A stretch of DNA of 64,000 nt from Prevotella sp. oral taxon 376 (GTDB lineage: Bacteria; Bacteroidota; Bacteroidia; Bacteroidales; Bacteroidaceae): positions 1,414,501-1,478,500 of the forward strand of contig NZ_PYXG01000001.1 in assembly GCF_003043945.1 (NCBI RefSeq), given 5' to 3'. Below the pieces are notes generated by a model that saw nothing but the letters and a program-made list of their open reading frames with translations, did no database searches and was not told the DNA's origin. A program made the position numbers and the translations under genes. Shown here piece after piece: positions 8,905 to 17,587 of this stretch; within the stretch, counting starts at the first letter, position 1; every line of letters starts with the position of its first letter.

Positions 8905-9151
8905 AAAATCGTTTATTGACAATACTTTGTTGATGTGTCCGACCACTAAAGATTTATTCTGTGTTGTGGAATTATGTGGTTGGACACATTAGCTTTCTTC
9001 CTTCTATAGTAAATCTCTCTAAGAATGGTAACGCGATGAAGATTTCGCAAACAGAGAATCTCTCGTCCTGAAAAAGGTTTAAGTCATAGTTTGAGATGGT
9101 CAGGGGATAGTTTAATCTTTATTAATTCTATCGTTTTTAATGAAAATTGCT
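8905..9151. other. Intergenic region with a long imperfect inverted repeat
   Basis: About 250 bases between asnS and the next promoter. The only structure I see is the inverted repeat 8933-8946/8976-8989. A partial AAATCTCT/AGAGA symmetry around 9010-9070 is weak. No coding frame is convincing. Confidence 0.5.
8933..8989. repeat. 14-bp inverted repeat with 29-base loop
   Basis: ATGTGTCCGACCAC at 8933-8946 pairs with GTGGTTGGACACAT at 8976-8989, with a single G-T wobble. It lies 28 bases after the asnS stop. No T-run follows immediately, so it could be a weak terminator, an RNA-stability stem, or the ends of a very small lost element. Confidence 0.7.
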
Positions 9152-9181
9152 TGCTTTTAACCAAGAAAAAATCTATATTTG
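9152..9181 (+). promoter_or_regulatory. Promoter of the two-cysteine peptide / outer-membrane receptor unit
   Basis: TTG at 9152-9154, 19 bases of spacer, then TATATTTG at 9174-9181. The predicted transcript begins about 30 bases before the GTG at 9219, which supports that start for the small peptide gene. Confidence 0.75.
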
Positions 9182-9218
9182 CGAGGAAGATAAGTTTAAC
9201 CTAATTATTAGAACAACA

Positions 9219-9446
9219 GTGAAAGCTGATGTAAAAACTTTGGCCGCATTAAGCGGAATGGTGTTGGCAGCAGTTGTAGCTGTAAACACAAGTAATGCAA
9301 TGAGAAGCTCCAAGAGTAATTCTATTTTAAAGGACATGGCAAACCAAACAACCGTTAGGGCAGATAGTATGGGCTGTGTCGGTGATGGCTTTTGTGGATA
9401 TTCTACAAGTGGAACGGCCTTAAGTGGTAAATGGAGAGAATGGTAA
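9219..9446 (+). CDS. Short exported peptide with a C-x5-C pair, unknown function
   Basis: I choose the GTG at 9219 because the consensus promoter at 9152-9181 would make transcripts starting near 9188, after the upstream in-frame ATG. The 75-residue product has a basic start (MKADVK), a hydrophobic helix at about 7-23 (ALSGMVLAAVVAV) and a polar middle. Its tail contains GCVGDGFCGY and ends in KWREW. The layout (hydrophobic leader plus short Cys/Gly tail) resembles the small exported NVEALA-type peptides of Bacteroidota, but the NVEALA motif itself is absent. A barrel receptor gene follows after 26 bases. No family recognised; function unknown. Confidence 0.6.
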   Translation: MKADVKTLAALSGMVLAAVVAVNTSNAMRSSKSNSILKDMANQTTVRADSMGCVGDGFCGYSTSGTALSGKWREW

Positions 9447-9472
9447 TACTCTAATGCGCAGTATTTTCGATT

Positions 9473-11701
9473 ATGGATAGGCTTGTCATATTGTTGATTC
9501 TTTGCTTTACGGGCATTGCGGGAAATGCGCAAGACGACATCAAATCCATTCAGATAGTAGACTCGCAAGGAAAACCTGTGAAGGGAATCGTTGTCTCGGT
9601 AAATGCGTGTGGCAAGGATTTCAAGCTGAAAACGAAAGAAGACGGAACCGTAAAGCTCAATAGCGCAAACTGTGCAAGCATCAATATTCATGTCGGAAAT
9701 AAGTTCTACGAGGATGTTGACACGCTCATAGACTCTGCAGGGGGCGATGTCAAGATTGCCCTGAAAGATAAGGTCATAGGCCTGGAAGATGTGGAAGTCA
9801 AAGCTTTCAGGCCTATGCTAAAAGGCGATGCAGAGAAAACTATCTACTCGATAGATACCCGTGGGTTGCTGAAAAACGCCAAGGCCAACGAGGCTTTGCG
9901 CTTCCTTCCCGGGGTGGTAGCCGAAAATGATACATACAAGATACTGGGGAAGGCGAACAATGCACGACTGAAAATCGACGGGGTTGCGGCATCTGCTGAA
10001 GATTTGAAGATGCTTAAGGCCACGGACATCAAGCAGGTCGAGGTACACAACATCAGTTCTGATGACACGGCAGGGTCTTCGGGCGAAATAAACATCATTC
10101 GCAGAAGGCACGAACGGCCGCGAATCTACGGGACGGCACAGGTATGGACCAACCTGCTTCATCCTTTTTTCGGAAACTTCGACTCCTTTATGTTTCAGAA
10201 CAAGAAGTGGGATCTGGGTGCAAGGATGAACTATGTTACCAACAAGCAGCGTATGGAGAACGGAGTGGAGAGGCAATATCCAGCCACCCACAGAATCGAG
10301 TCGCTGTATGAAGACCGTCGTTTTGATGTTACGCAGTTTTCCCCGGCTCTGAAGGTGGGCTATTATCCGAATTCCAATGCTTCCATTACGGCCAAGCTCT
10401 CACACGATAAGTATTCCAGCGACATCACCCATGATACTCGGGGTTTTGAAGGTGAACGGACTAACACGAGCGCAAAAGAGAACATCGAGCACTACCTCGC
10501 GTTGCTGAATGGGTTTCTCAAGATTGGGGAAAAGAATATCCTGTTGTTGAAAGGAAATTATCATAAATATAGATATACGACCCGATATATTACGGGATAC
10601 GATGACTTTTACCGGTCAGCCATGGACGAATTCACCGCCGAACTGGTCTCTGAAAACAACAAGATAGGCTGGCTTTGGGACGACAATGTGCGCATCGGAC
10701 TGAAAAGCGTGTGGCGTAAGAATGATTCATATGCCGCAGAAGAAACCAACTATAGCATTCAGCAGCTGCACGCCTCCCTGTCTCACGACTTCAGCAAGAA
10801 GCTTTCCATGCTCTTGATACTCAAGGGTGAAACCGACAATCTGAACCATAAGCGCTCCTATGAGTTCCTTCCGTCGGTAAGGCTGAACTATAATATGGGA
10901 AAAGCCGGCAGCATTTCGGCAAATTACCAGCGTAATGTCGTCCGCCCAAGTATCGACTACATGAACTCCGACACCTTGCGGGTAAGTGAGTTCCAGCTAT
11001 GGGTAGGCAACCCGAATCTTGCCTCACAGCACAATGATGCCTTCGAACTGTCTTACCGCAAGCAGATAAAGTCGGCCTATCTTACGATTGCCGCAAGCTA
11101 TAATCGCCAGAAGGGTATCATCAATCCGGCATATTTTGATCCTCAAGACTACAATACTTACACCTATGAGAACATCGGAAGCAAGGACGAGGCTTCATTC
11201 TCTGCCAACTGGACACAGCGTCTGTGCAAGGGAAGGCTTAATCTCTCTTTTACCTTGGCGGGGCTGTATACAAATTACGATGTGGCAAGGAACTTTACCG
11301 ATGCTGTGCTGATGGTTCCTGAAAAAGGATTCGGATGGTCGACAAACCTAAGCTTCAGCTACCTCACTACCCTGCAGTGGCAATACTCTCTCTTGTGTTC
11401 CTATCGTCCGCAGACCTATTCCTTCAATACCATAAACTATCAGAGGCCGCTCTTGACGGGGAGCGTCACGAAGGCGTTCTTTGATGACAAGCTCGAGGTC
11501 GGCGTAAACTTCCATAACCCATTGCTCTTTTTGAACCGCACCCATGGCACCAGCAAGTTCCGTGAGATGCGGCTGCGTTCTTGGCGGAGAATGTATATGA
11601 ATGGCATAGAACTAAGTCTCACTTGGAATTTCGGAAAACGATTCCGTGGGCGCAGAGGTGCTGAAGATGTAGGCAACAATGACATCGAGTTGAGGAAATA
11701 A
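9473..11701 (+). CDS. Outer-membrane beta-barrel protein, TonB-receptor-like (OMP_b-brl_3 type)
   Basis: This 742-residue protein has a signal peptide (residues 1-18, ending GNAQ). A carboxypeptidase-regulatory-like beta-sandwich follows (about 22-95, IVDSQGKPVKGIVVSV). A plug-like region sits at about 105-200 (LKNAKANEALRFLPGV, LKIDGVAAS, IKQVEVHN, GEINI). The rest is a long barrel ending in an aromatic-rich strand (ELSLTWNF). I recognise the architecture as the Bacteroidota 'outer membrane beta-barrel family' related to TonB-dependent receptors. The substrate is unknown. Because the two-cysteine peptide lies immediately upstream on the same transcript, the barrel may export, bind or import that peptide or a partner; this is inference. 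A LolA-like gene converges from the other strand. Confidence 0.85.
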   Translation: MDRLVILLILCFTGIAGNAQDDIKSIQIVDSQGKPVKGIVVSVNACGKDFKLKTKEDGTVKLNSANCASINIHVGNKFYEDVDTLIDSAGGDVKIALKDKVIGLEDVEVKAFRPMLKGDAEKTIYSIDTRGLLKNAKANEALRFLPGVVAENDTYKILGKANNARLKIDGVAASAEDLKMLKATDIKQVEVHNISSDDTAGSSGEINIIRRRHERPRIYGTAQVWTNLLHPFFGNFDSFMFQNKKWDLGARMNYVTNKQRMENGVERQYPATHRIESLYEDRRFDVTQFSPALKVGYYPNSNASITAKLSHDKYSSDITHDTRGFEGERTNTSAKENIEHYLALLNGFLKIGEKNILLLKGNYHKYRYTTRYITGYDDFYRSAMDEFTAELVSENNKIGWLWDDNVRIGLKSVWRKNDSYAAEETNYSIQQLHASLSHDFSKKLSMLLILKGETDNLNHKRSYEFLPSVRLNYNMGKAGSISANYQRNVVRPSIDYMNSDTLRVSEFQLWVGNPNLASQHNDAFELSYRKQIKSAYLTIAASYNRQKGIINPAYFDPQDYNTYTYENIGSKDEASFSANWTQRLCKGRLNLSFTLAGLYTNYDVARNFTDAVLMVPEKGFGWSTNLSFSYLTTLQWQYSLLCSYRPQTYSFNTINYQRPLLTGSVTKAFFDDKLEVGVNFHNPLLFLNRTHGTSKFREMRLRSWRRMYMNGIELSLTWNFGKRFRGRRGAEDVGNNDIELRK

Positions 11702-11769
11702 TGTATTATCCCTGCCGATAATTGTCTTCTCAACGGGTTGTCTTGAATCTAAATGACAAGCCGGGCCTT

Positions 11770-12408
11770 CTATTTAGAATTCTTTTCGCGTTTGTCTATG
11801 ATCCTCGCATTCGGATATTTCGAGGGATAGAAGCTGAAGTTGACATCCGAATAATTGGCTGGCGTAACATTCCAAAGCCAGATATTGGCCCATATAAGGC
11901 CGAGCTTTACGCGCAGACGGGTCGGCTTGTTGGTTGCTTTGTCTATCCATATCTCCGCATGCTTTATCTTTGCGTCCTTGTCCAGAGCCCTTACCGTGAT
12001 CTTCCAGTCATCCCCGTCGCTGACCATGGAGTATAGGCAGTTGTCCTTGACCTTATTGATTTGCTCCGTCAGCGACGCGTTTTCATCCTCGTCCTTATGC
12101 CTGTTGCGCTTTGGGTTTGATATCTTCACCACTTGGGTCTGCCTGTTCATCGTCCAATAGGTGTTGCCGTCAAACCAGTCGATGGTTCGCTTGCTCCTCC
12201 GCTGGAATTTGTTTCCCTTGAAGATGACATATCCCTGCCAGTGGAATAATGCCACATCAATCTTGTAGTTCAGGCTTGCGCCACCTGGGTTCTGAAGCAT
12301 GTCGAGTGCCTTGATCAGTACGGCGGGAGGCTGTTGTTCCTTGTTCCGTGCGCTTACGGTAACCGCCAATGCGGCGAACAGCCAAATCAGTAAACTCTTA
12401 AATCTCAT
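11770..12408 (-). CDS. LolA-like outer-membrane lipoprotein carrier family protein
   Basis: This 212-residue protein starts with a signal peptide ([20 protein letters not shown]). The body has alternating beta-strand patterns such as LNYKIDVALFHWQGYVIFKGNKF, then a segment on the measured state (IDWFDGNTYWTMNRQTQVVKIS). This is the pattern of LolA-type proteins, which bind lipid-modified proteins in an incomplete beta-barrel. Its start codon overlaps the stop of cvfB by 4 bases, and the cluster also holds a LolD-type ATPase, which supports a lipoprotein-trafficking role. The call is from pattern only, and a general LolA-like fold with another ligand is possible. Confidence 0.6.
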   Translation of the reverse strand: MRFKSLLIWLFAALAVTVSARNKEQQPPAVLIKALDMLQNPGGASLNYKIDVALFHWQGYVIFKGNKFQRRSKRTIDWFDGNTYWTMNRQTQVVKISNPKRNRHKDEDENASLTEQINKVKDNCLYSMVSDGDDWKITVRALDKDAKIKHAEIWIDKATNKPTRLRVKLGLIWANIWLWNVTPANYSDVNFSFYPSKYPNARIIDKREKNSK

Positions 12409-13247
12409 TCTGCCAGTTTGATTCCTTCTTCTCCTAATATAATAATAAGGTGTCGCTTGTAAAGGTCGCCGATGGCCTTCTTGTATGTTTTCTTGCTTAC
12501 CTGGAAGCGGCGTTTGATTTCCTCAGCGTCGCTCTTGTCGCCCAAATCACACTTTCCCCCATGCTCATGGAGATAGTCGAGAAGCGTTTCAGAGAAGTCG
12601 AGGGTCTGTCTGCGTCCGGTAGCCTGCAGCGACAGATCGATCTTTCCGTCCGGTCTGACGCTGCTGATATAGCCTTTCATGCGGTCGCCCGTATGCACAG
12701 GCTTGAAGATCTGGTTCTCGTATATCAGCCCGGGATAGCTGTTGTCTATAATTGCCTTGAATCCCAGCTCCGTCTTCTGCCATATGAGCAGGGAGACTTC
12801 GTCTCCCGTGGCATAGGGAGGATAGTCCTCCGACAGGTATTTCTCTATTTTTGCCGAGGCAACGATGCGGTAGCTCTCCTCGTCGATGTATATGTAGACG
12901 ATGTAGGAGCTTCCTATCTCCATGCGCCTCTTTTGCTCATGGAAGGGGCAGAATACATCTTTCATCAGCCCCCAGTTCAGGAAAGCTCCGTATTCATTCA
13001 CCCATACGCATTCCAGACAGGCGAAGTCGCCCACCCTGGCAAGGGGCTTCTCGGTTGTGGCAACCGGTCTTTCGTCTTGGTCAAGATAGACGAATACCTC
13101 GATTTCGTCCCCTATCCGGTAGTTTTCCGGCACATATCGCCTGGGCAGAAGAATCTCCCCCTCGCTGCCGCCGTCGAGATAAAGTCCGAAGTCTACTGCT
13201 TTTACAATCTCAAGCGTGTTATAGTCGCCTAATTTGATTCTATTCAT
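12405..13247 (-). CDS. cvfB: CvfB-family S1-domain RNA-binding protein
   Basis: This 280-residue protein is made of successive S1/OB-type modules and a C-terminal winged-helix. It begins [24 protein letters not shown] and has LLPRRYVP. A second module carries [15 protein letters not shown], a third [24 protein letters not shown], and the C-terminus ends with [18 protein letters not shown]. This order is diagnostic of the CvfB/YitL family, RNA-binding regulators first described in Firmicutes. The start overlaps the end of the upstream ABC ATPase gene by 8 bases and the end overlaps the LolA-like gene by 4 bases, so the three are one operon. Confidence 0.88.
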   Translation of the reverse strand: MNRIKLGDYNTLEIVKAVDFGLYLDGGSEGEILLPRRYVPENYRIGDEIEVFVYLDQDERPVATTEKPLARVGDFACLECVWVNEYGAFLNWGLMKDVFCPFHEQKRRMEIGSSYIVYIYIDEESYRIVASAKIEKYLSEDYPPYATGDEVSLLIWQKTELGFKAIIDNSYPGLIYENQIFKPVHTGDRMKGYISSVRPDGKIDLSLQATGRRQTLDFSETLLDYLHEHGGKCDLGDKSDAEEIKRRFQVSKKTYKKAIGDLYKRHLIIILGEEGIKLAE

Positions 13248-13935
13248 GGGTCTCTTGTTTTGGGGTTTCCGTGGCCTCTTCGGGTATCACGATTAGCCCG
13301 TCTTTCAGGTGAATGGTATTGTCGGTGATGGCAGCAAGCTCTTCGTCATGCGTTACGATGACGAAGGTCTGTCCGAATCTGTCTCTCAAATCGAAGAACA
13401 GTTGGTGCAGTTCTGCCTTGTTTTTTGAGTCCAGTGAGCCGCTTGGCTCGTCTGCCAGGACTACCGCGGGGTTGTTGACCAAAGCTCTTGCCACTGCCAC
13501 GCGCTGCTTTTCGCCTCCCGAGAGCTCGTTAGGCTTGTGCGTGGCACGGTCGGTCAGCCCCATAAACTCGAGCAGTTCCATAGCCCGGCTTTTGGCTTCT
13601 GAGCGCGAATGTCCGGCAATGAAGGCCGGAATCATGATGTTTTCGAGTGCGGTAAACTCAGGAAGTAGCTGGTGAAACTGAAACACGAATCCGATGTGCC
13701 GGTTGCGGAAGTCGCTCAATTTGTTAGCGGAGAGTTTCCCCACATCAACTCCGTCTACAAGGATCTGTCCGTTGTCGGGCTTGTCGAGCGTACCGATAAT
13801 CTGCAGGAGTGTGGTCTTTCCCGCTCCCGATGGTCCCACGATGCTCACGATCTTGCCTTTGTCGATATGCAGGTCGATGCCTTTTAGCACCTGCAGTGAG
13901 CCGAAGCTCTTGGTGATACCTTTTATCTCTATCAT
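13240..13935 (-). CDS. lolD: ABC transporter ATP-binding protein, LolD type
   Basis: This 231-residue ATPase carries Walker [10 protein letters not shown] (from about residue 34), the signature [15 protein letters not shown], Walker [13 protein letters not shown] and the switch histidine in IVTHDEEL. Short length and the [15 protein letters not shown] wording are typical of the LolD/MacB/FtsE subfamily, which drives release of lipoproteins from the inner membrane. No permease gene is adjacent, which is usual in Bacteroidota. The LolA-like gene two genes downstream agrees with lipoprotein sorting. MacB-type efflux remains possible. It lies 12 bases after the antiporter gene. Confidence 0.85.
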   Translation of the reverse strand: MIEIKGITKSFGSLQVLKGIDLHIDKGKIVSIVGPSGAGKTTLLQIIGTLDKPDNGQILVDGVDVGKLSANKLSDFRNRHIGFVFQFHQLLPEFTALENIMIPAFIAGHSRSEAKSRAMELLEFMGLTDRATHKPNELSGGEKQRVAVARALVNNPAVVLADEPSGSLDSKNKAELHQLFFDLRDRFGQTFVIVTHDEELAAITDNTIHLKDGLIVIPEEATETPKQETHE

Positions 13936-13947
13936 ATCTTTTTTCGT

Positions 13948-16074
13948 TTATGGGTGTATTTTCTTGTGCAGCCATCCGTTGAGCATGTCATAGGCACTGA
14001 GTTCCTCGGTATGCTGCGGTTGGGCAAATGTCATCTCGTCCATGGTGCTGCCAAACTGGTCGGGGAAGATAATCATCAGGTTCTTGCCGCTAAAATACTT
14101 GGTGATTTCTTCCGGGAGGCGTTCCAGGGCGTTCTTGAAGGATACCGTTCCTTTCCGGGCTGTTACCACGACGAAGAGATGGTCGTCGGCGATGGCCTTG
14201 GCCAACTGTGGCATCGAGTTCCAGTGTTCCATCTCCTGATAGCCCGCGCGGATGTCGGCATGCCGGTTCTGGATGTATTCCTTGATGAGCGCGAGCGTGT
14301 CGTCTCGCCCATTGAAGGTGATGCGGCATTCCAGGCTCTCGGCTATTCGCGAGAGCCGTTCCAGCCAGCGATAGAACCCCGGCTCGTATTGAGCCCTTGA
14401 GGGAACGGCTACCTGGATTCTGCGGAGCGTATTGAGGGGCTGCATCAGACGGGCCATGATGATCTGTTGGTTCAGTCCGTTGAACAGGCTCTGGTGGAAT
14501 TGTCCCCAGAATTTGGTGCTCACATTGAAGTGCATGTGCAGCCCAATGACCACCTCGGAGGCCTGAAACTCCTTGAAGGCATGCTTGATTCCGTTGGCGA
14601 TGTTTGCCGCTACGCGCACCTGCGTATTCATGGGAATGTCGGTGGCAGCGGCATATTTGGTAACTTTATCCAGCAGTTCGCGCCCCCGTTCCTGGTTCGC
14701 CTTCATGTTTTCGTCGTCGTAGACCACATTCAGCCCTATGAGAGCACGGTTCAGCTTGGGGTTTCTCATCAGGATGGCAAGGTTTACGAGCTGTTCCGCA
14801 TATTCCGGATACTTCACCGGCACAAGCATTCTCTCGTCGTCTTTTTCGGGTAATTCGTCGCTTGCCACTTCCTTGTCGCGGAGGATGATGCGCTGGGCGG
14901 CATACTCCGTAACGAGCGAGGAGATGATGCAGGTGAACAGAATCATGATGACGATGCCGTTCAGCATCACATCATCCACGACCGGTTGCCCGTCGGCATT
15001 TTTCAGTCGCAGCCCCACCATTACCATGGCGATGGCGCCCGCGGCATGAGCCGAGGTGAGGCCAAACATCATGTGCCCCGACGAGAGGGGCATTTTCAGC
15101 AGGAGAGAGGCCACATAGGCTGCCAGAGCTTTGCCCAGCGTGCCGAATAGCACGAAGCAGAATACGACCCAGATGATGCCCCCGCCCTGGAAGAGCAGCC
15201 GCACATTGATGAGCATGCCCACGCCGATCAGGAAGTAGGGAATGAAGATGGCGTTGCCGATAAACTCGATGCGGTTCATCAGGGGAGACAGGTGGGGAAT
15301 GTATCGGTTCAGTATCAGGCCTGCGAGAAATGCGCCGAAGATGCCCTCAAGGCCAATGGCCTCCGATAGCGAGGCACTCATGAACAGCATCACGAGGACG
15401 AAGATGAACTGCATGACGGCATCGCTGTACCGGCGCAGGAACCATCGCGCGAGCCTTGGGATGAAAAAGATGAGGACGACACAGAAGGCCACGAATTTCA
15501 CCGCAAACCAGATCCAGAAGCCCCAGCTGCTGTTGCCCTGATTGGAGGCCACGATGATGGCCAGCATCACGAGTGCCAGAAAGAGCGCTATCATGGTGGA
15601 GCCTACGCTCACGATGACGCTGGGCTTTCGCTGCAGGCCATATTTCCCCACGATGGGGTAGGCCACGAGCGTGTTGGAAGCCATGATGCACCCCAGCAGG
15701 AGCGAGGCCGTAACGGAGTATCCGAGCATGTCCTTCCCCGTGAAATAGGTGATGGCAAAGGGGATCAGCGAGGTGAGCAGGCCGAAGGTGAGCATTCTGT
15801 ATTTGTTCTTCTTCAGTCCCTCCATGTCCATCTCCAGGGCGGCCAGGAACATGATGTAGTAGAGGCCCACCTTGCCGAAGAGCTCGAACGAGGCGTCCCG
15901 TTCCAGTATATTCAGCCCGTATTGGCTGATGAGCACGCCGGCAATTACCATTCCGATGATGTGCGGAATGCGCAGTTTGCCCATGATGATAGGGGCAAAG
16001 AGGATGATCAGCAGCACCACGAGGAATCCCAGGGTGGGATCGGTGATGGGGAAGTATTGCGGCAGGCTGGACAT
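13948..16074 (-). CDS. CPA2-type Na+/H+ (cation/proton) antiporter with C-terminal UspA-like domain
   Basis: The start is placed at 16074 (708 residues, MSSLPQYFPITDP), because a -7 box at 16099-16106 lies inside the longer frame. Residues 15-410 contain about 12 membrane helices of the monovalent cation:proton antiporter-2 fold (PHIIGMVIAGVLISQYGLNIL, MFLAALEMD, GIFGAFLAGLILNR, TSAHAAGAIAMVMVG). Residues 440-700 are soluble and resemble paired universal-stress-type domains that commonly regulate such antiporters. It acts at the inner membrane in ion and pH homeostasis; the exact cation cannot be read from sequence. It heads the minus-strand operon with lolD, cvfB and the LolA-like gene. Confidence 0.85.
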   Translation of the reverse strand: MSSLPQYFPITDPTLGFLVVLLIILFAPIIMGKLRIPHIIGMVIAGVLISQYGLNILERDASFELFGKVGLYYIMFLAALEMDMEGLKKNKYRMLTFGLLTSLIPFAITYFTGKDMLGYSVTASLLLGCIMASNTLVAYPIVGKYGLQRKPSVIVSVGSTMIALFLALVMLAIIVASNQGNSSWGFWIWFAVKFVAFCVVLIFFIPRLARWFLRRYSDAVMQFIFVLVMLFMSASLSEAIGLEGIFGAFLAGLILNRYIPHLSPLMNRIEFIGNAIFIPYFLIGVGMLINVRLLFQGGGIIWVVFCFVLFGTLGKALAAYVASLLLKMPLSSGHMMFGLTSAHAAGAIAMVMVGLRLKNADGQPVVDDVMLNGIVIMILFTCIISSLVTEYAAQRIILRDKEVASDELPEKDDERMLVPVKYPEYAEQLVNLAILMRNPKLNRALIGLNVVYDDENMKANQERGRELLDKVTKYAAATDIPMNTQVRVAANIANGIKHAFKEFQASEVVIGLHMHFNVSTKFWGQFHQSLFNGLNQQIIMARLMQPLNTLRRIQVAVPSRAQYEPGFYRWLERLSRIAESLECRITFNGRDDTLALIKEYIQNRHADIRAGYQEMEHWNSMPQLAKAIADDHLFVVVTARKGTVSFKNALERLPEEITKYFSGKNLMIIFPDQFGSTMDEMTFAQPQHTEELSAYDMLNGWLHKKIHP

Positions 16075-16098
16075 GGACGAGTACTTTGTATTTGCCTG

Positions 16099-16106
16099 CA
16101 AAATTA
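16099..16106 (-). promoter_or_regulatory. -7 element for the antiporter operon
   Basis: On the minus strand the sequence is TAATTTTG, matching TAnnTTTG, 24 bases before the ATG at 16074. It sits inside the longer open frame that starts at 16164, which argues against that longer start. Confidence 0.65.
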
Positions 16107-16149
16107 GCAAAAAAAATGCCAAAGAAGGTATATTTCGACCGAAAAATTG

Positions 16150-16157
16150 TACTTTTG
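16150..16157 (+). promoter_or_regulatory. -7 element for asd
   Basis: TACTTTTG matches the consensus and is 36 bases before the asd ATG at 16194. It is divergent from the antiporter promoter 44 bases away. Confidence 0.65.
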
Positions 16158-16193
16158 CAAGCATAAGAATCGTTTATTGTTTTTTAAAAGGAT

Positions 16194-17207
16194 ATGAAAG
16201 TTGCAATCGTTGGTGCCAGTGGTGCCGTTGGTCAGGAATTCCTGCGCATTCTCGCGGAGCGCGAATTTCCCATGGATGACTTGGTTTTGTTCGGCTCAGA
16301 GCGCAGTGCGGGCCGCAGATACACCTATCTCGGCAAGGAGTATGAGGTGAAGCTTTTGCGGCACAACGACGATTTCAAGGATATCGGCATAGCTTTCACC
16401 TCTGCCGGCGCGGGCACTTCTCAGGAGTTTGCCGAGACCATTACCCGGCATGGAACCGTGATGATCGACAACTCGAGTGCCTTCCGCATGGACGGGGATG
16501 TGCCTCTCGTGGTGCCCGAAGTGAATGCCGCGGACGCCCTTGTGCGCCCCCGAGGCATCATCGCCAATCCTAACTGCACCACGATTATGATGGTCGTCGT
16601 GCTGAATCCCATCGAGCAGTTGAGCCATATACGCCGGGTGCATGTAGCGTCTTATCAGAGTGCCAGTGGCGCGGGTGCCGCCGCGATGAAGGAACTGGAG
16701 CAGCAGTATCGCGAGCTTGTGGAGACGGGCGAGGTAAAGACTGTCGAGAAGTTTCCCCATCAGTTGGCCTACAATGTGATTCCGCAGATAGACAGGATGA
16801 CGCCGAACGACTATACGAAGGAGGAGATGAAGATGTTTAGCGAGACGCGCAAGATCATGCACTCGGAGGTGCGCGTCAGCGCCACCTGTGTGCGCGTGTC
16901 TTCCCTGCGCTCCCACTCGGAGGCCGTATGGCTTGAGACCGAGCGGCCGCTCACCGTCGAGCAGGTGCGCGAGGCCTTGAAGGCAGCCCCGGGCATCCGG
17001 TTGGAGGATGATCCGCAGGACTATGTCTATCCCATGCCGCTCGAATCGGCCGGCAAGGACGATGTCTATGTGGGGCGTGTGCGCAAGGATCTGGCCGACG
17101 ACAACGGCCTCACCCTTTGGCTCACGGGCGACCAGATTCGCAAGGGGGCGGCCTTGAATGCCGTCCAGATAGCCGAGTATCTTATCGAGTCGGGAAGCGT
17201 GAAGTAG
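16194..17207 (+). CDS. asd: Aspartate-semialdehyde dehydrogenase
   Basis: This 337-residue NADP-dependent enzyme makes aspartate semialdehyde from aspartyl phosphate for lysine/diaminopimelate, threonine and methionine synthesis. The N-terminal Rossmann motif is [15 protein letters not shown]. The active-site cysteine lies in [20 protein letters not shown] and the C-terminal acceptor-binding part ([29 protein letters not shown]) complete the pattern. Length is standard for the Gram-positive/Bacteroidota type. It is a single-gene unit with its own promoter, and a 22-bp repeat array lies just downstream. Confidence 0.96.
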   Translation: MKVAIVGASGAVGQEFLRILAEREFPMDDLVLFGSERSAGRRYTYLGKEYEVKLLRHNDDFKDIGIAFTSAGAGTSQEFAETITRHGTVMIDNSSAFRMDGDVPLVVPEVNAADALVRPRGIIANPNCTTIMMVVVLNPIEQLSHIRRVHVASYQSASGAGAAAMKELEQQYRELVETGEVKTVEKFPHQLAYNVIPQIDRMTPNDYTKEEMKMFSETRKIMHSEVRVSATCVRVSSLRSHSEAVWLETERPLTVEQVREALKAAPGIRLEDDPQDYVYPMPLESAGKDDVYVGRVRKDLADDNGLTLWLTGDQIRKGAALNAVQIAEYLIESGSVK

Positions 17208-17246
17208 TCTCTCGCCTCCCTTTAAGCCGTCGGTGATATAGTAAAA

Positions 17247-17312
17247 CAGCCTATTTTAGTGACTGAAACAGCCTGTTTTACTCACTAAAACAGCCTGTTT
17301 TACTTTTGTGGG
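17247..17312. repeat. 22-bp palindromic tandem repeat, locus B (3 units)
   Basis: CAGCCT recurs at 17247, 17269 and 17291, an exact 22-base period. Each unit begins CAGCCTRTTTTA, and unit boundaries create the palindrome AAACAG-C-CTGTTT. AGTGA and TCACT flank the central palindrome. It starts 40 bases after the asd stop. Confidence 0.9.
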
Positions 17313-17550
17313 GACTATCTTCTCGCCACCCATGCGAGCGGCGCCGGCTATATCGGATACCTCGACAAGGCTTTCGCGGGCAGCCGGAAAGCCTCCGTGC
17401 CCTGACTTTCCATTCCAAAAGGCCTCTTATATTGTGGCCAGATACCTCGTCCTTTCTGCTGCCATCTTCGTCAGTGGATGGCTGATGAGTTTCTTGATAA
17501 AAAAACAAACAGTTTGCGGGAAAGAAAGTTCAGATTTCATATTTTTTACT

Positions 17551-17558
17551 TATCTTTG
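17551..17558 (+). promoter_or_regulatory. -7 element for the hexosaminidase gene
   Basis: TATCTTTG, perfect consensus, 30 bases before the ATG at 17588. Confidence 0.7.
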
Positions 17559-17587
17559 TGGCAAGATATAACTAAAAGCTTAATAAT

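Larger units (their letters stand above)
17208..17587. other. Intergenic region between asd and GH20 gene
   Basis: 380 bases without a convincing gene. It holds the 22-bp repeat array at 17247-17312 and a -7 element at 17551. A plus-strand frame (17308-17571) exists but runs through the promoter and shows no family resemblance. No clear intrinsic terminator for asd other than the repeat array itself. Confidence 0.6.

Noticed and set aside
7504..8946. 480-codon open frame antisense to asnS
   Set aside because: It mirrors asnS almost end to end, has no conserved motif, and arises from codon bias in asnS.
17308..17571. 87-codon plus-strand frame upstream of the GH20 gene
   Set aside because: Runs through the -7 box of the next gene, has no start context and no recognisable features.
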